Origin: Gordius sp. MW1
Taxonomy: Eukaryota > Nematomorpha > Gordioida > Gordea > Gordiidae
Length of the DNA stretch: 64,000 nt
Direction of reading: 5' to 3'
Assembly (NCBI GenBank): GCA_964036665.1
Contig: OZ038531.1
Coordinates: 4,030,001-4,094,000, forward strand
The translations under genes were made by a program, and so were the position numbers. Numbering within the stretch: position 1 is the first letter of the stretch; the number at the start of each line of letters is the position of its first letter. This document shows positions 62,797 to 64,000 of this stretch, one piece after another. Under the pieces are notes generated by a model that was not told the DNA's origin, did not search any database, and was given only the letters and a program-made list of their open reading frames with translations.

Positions 62797-63115
62797 CTAT
62801 TTACCCAATTACAGTTTTAAAAACCTTAAAATCTTTAATTGTAAAAAGTTTAATGAAATCCAATTCATTTTTTCGTCTCTAACTAATATTAATGATAAAC
62901 TAAATGACTGCTAAACTGTCCCTTTTAAGTTTCATCTTAAAGCTTTATAAAAAAAACTTTATAATAAAAATTGTTAATACAGAATCACTTTAAGCTATTT
63001 CATCGAATTTGAACACCTTATTTATAGGAGCTAATGAAACATGAATAGTGTAATAACACATTTGCGGTACAATATAAGTAATAAATAAATTATATATAAT
63101 TAACTATTTTTATTT

Positions 63116-63238
63116 TTAAGCAACTCTCGCTTTTTTTAAATTCTGTTTAGGCAAAGAATTCTCATCGGAATAAGAGTGTTTTGAAGGGGTGGAATGAGAT
63201 GATCCATCATTTTCGTGTTCTGACGCTCTCTTAGTTTC
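63116..63238 (-). CDS. Orphan 3'-terminal exon of an unidentified gene (41 codons incl. stop)
   Basis: On the minus strand a clean acceptor (CGCTGATATATAG) precedes an open segment of 40 residues rich in Ser, Lys and Glu, starting ETKRASEHENDGSSHS and ending QNLKKARVA then stop. An AATAAA follows shortly after the stop on that strand. Codon pattern and low-complexity charged character suggest the tail of a nuclear protein whose upstream exons lie beyond position 64000. The nearer 63300-63775 is repeat W, which would be intronic. I cannot name the gene. Confidence 0.45.
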   Translation of the reverse strand, partial: ETKRASEHENDGSSHSTPSKHSYSDENSLPKQNLKKARVA

Positions 63239-63299
63239 CTATATATCAGCGAAATTATATTAATAAACATTCAATTAATAAATTTAGTTAACAAAACAA

Positions 63300-63775
63300 G
63301 TAATTAAGCTCATAAATTGCGTAGCAATTACAAATAAGTTGCCAGCATAAAAACGAAATTCATATAAAAAGGTAATCTCAGTTGGGCACAAAAACAAAAA
63401 TGGAATTTGAGCCCTTTGTGCCCGGGCGAGGTCAAAAAAATTAAAGACAACCAGTGGTCAGTAGCTAGTCTATATGGTAAAGCAAAATAAAAGCCTATTA
63501 TCGAAGCATAAGTCCACAGCATTAAAAACTCATATAAGTCTCCACGGCAATTATTCAAAAAGCCAAGTTGGGCAAAACGGACGGATAACCAAAAACGGGC
63601 CATTGCATCGCAATTACAAAAATAAATTAACCAGAATTTTGGCCTTTGGCCGGGGTCAGACAAGATGTAAGCAACGGTCATCATTAATTTGCAGGGCATT
63701 ATTTAGCAAGTTTCGCAATTATTCGATATATAGCAACAACTTAGACAAGTTGCCCAAAGACATTCATTAGTAAAC
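63300..63775 (+). repeat. Dispersed repeat W, longest copy
   Basis: Contains TGCCCGGGCGAGGTC, CATATAAGTCTCCACGGCAA, CAAGTTGGGCAAAACGGACG, GATGTAAGCAACGGTCATCA and CAACTTAGACAAGTTGCCC. The same blocks in the same order occur in 52205-52570 and 53730-54265. Open frames on both strands here are by-products. Confidence 0.65.
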
Positions 63776-64000
63776 TTAATACGTTGGGCACGAAACCTTT
63801 CAACATTTTAATTAATTTCATTTGTCTCATAACATGATATAGATTACAAAATAAGTTAATCATTATCGTAAATCATTTTAAAAACAGGTTATTCATTGTT
63901 ATTTTTGAGGAATTTATATTTACAGTAATGGCGATAATAAACGTATGAAAAAAAGTAAAGAAGGTCTAACCAAATGCGAACGTCTGCCGGCCAAGCCCGT

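Overview
This is an AT-rich animal (metazoan) nuclear window, probably from an invertebrate. It carries single-copy animal genes with spliceosomal introns (CENP-C, a ZFAND2-type AN1 zinc-finger protein, a secreted serpin, HMG-CoA synthase and an NK1-class homeobox gene) in a dense mix of decayed mobile DNA. There is no bacterial signature: no operons, ribosome binding sites, CRISPR arrays or recognisable tRNA genes. Many introns are only 36-39 nt long with plain GT...AG ends. Very short introns occur in several small-bodied invertebrate groups, including flatworms, but I cannot fix the phylum from this sequence.

Layout. 1-13.1 kb is mobile DNA: a Ty3/gypsy-type pol end, an RTE-like LINE interrupted by a 1.4-kb hAT-type element, a full-length RTE-like LINE with an 18-bp target duplication, and a decayed Helitron with a palindromic insert. 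14.5-23.5 kb (+) holds a putative 12-exon CENP-C gene whose 5.8-kb intron contains a 312-bp Helitron-type element and one piggyBac-type element inserted inside another. 23.96-24.6 kb (-) is a compact 5-exon ZFAND2-like gene, convergent with CENP-C. 25.5-27.6 kb is repeats. 28.4-29.9 kb (-) is a 3-exon serpin. 30.4-32.1 kb is a PIF/Harbinger remnant. 32.3-39.0 kb has two inverted MITE copies (one split by a putative solo LTR) flanking a decayed non-LTR reverse transcriptase. 39.1-44.1 kb (+) is a complete 9-exon HMG-CoA synthase. 48.9-49.8 kb (+) is a 2-exon NK1/slouch-type homeobox gene. 50-64 kb is mostly MITEs and GC-rich hAT-like repeats, with one orphan 3'-terminal exon (-) at 63.1 kb.

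The host genes do not form a pathway: they are a kinetochore scaffold, a protein-quality-control zinc finger, a protease-inhibitor fold, the mevalonate-pathway entry enzyme and a developmental transcription factor. What they share is gene architecture. The CENP-C and ZFAND2 genes consist mainly of short exons split by tiny introns, so simple open-reading-frame scans miss them. In HMG-CoA synthase and ZFAND2 some tiny introns are a multiple of three and contain no stop, so they read through as false insertions in the protein. All exon models here were built by eye from splice sites, reading-frame continuity and remembered family conservation; no database search was run.
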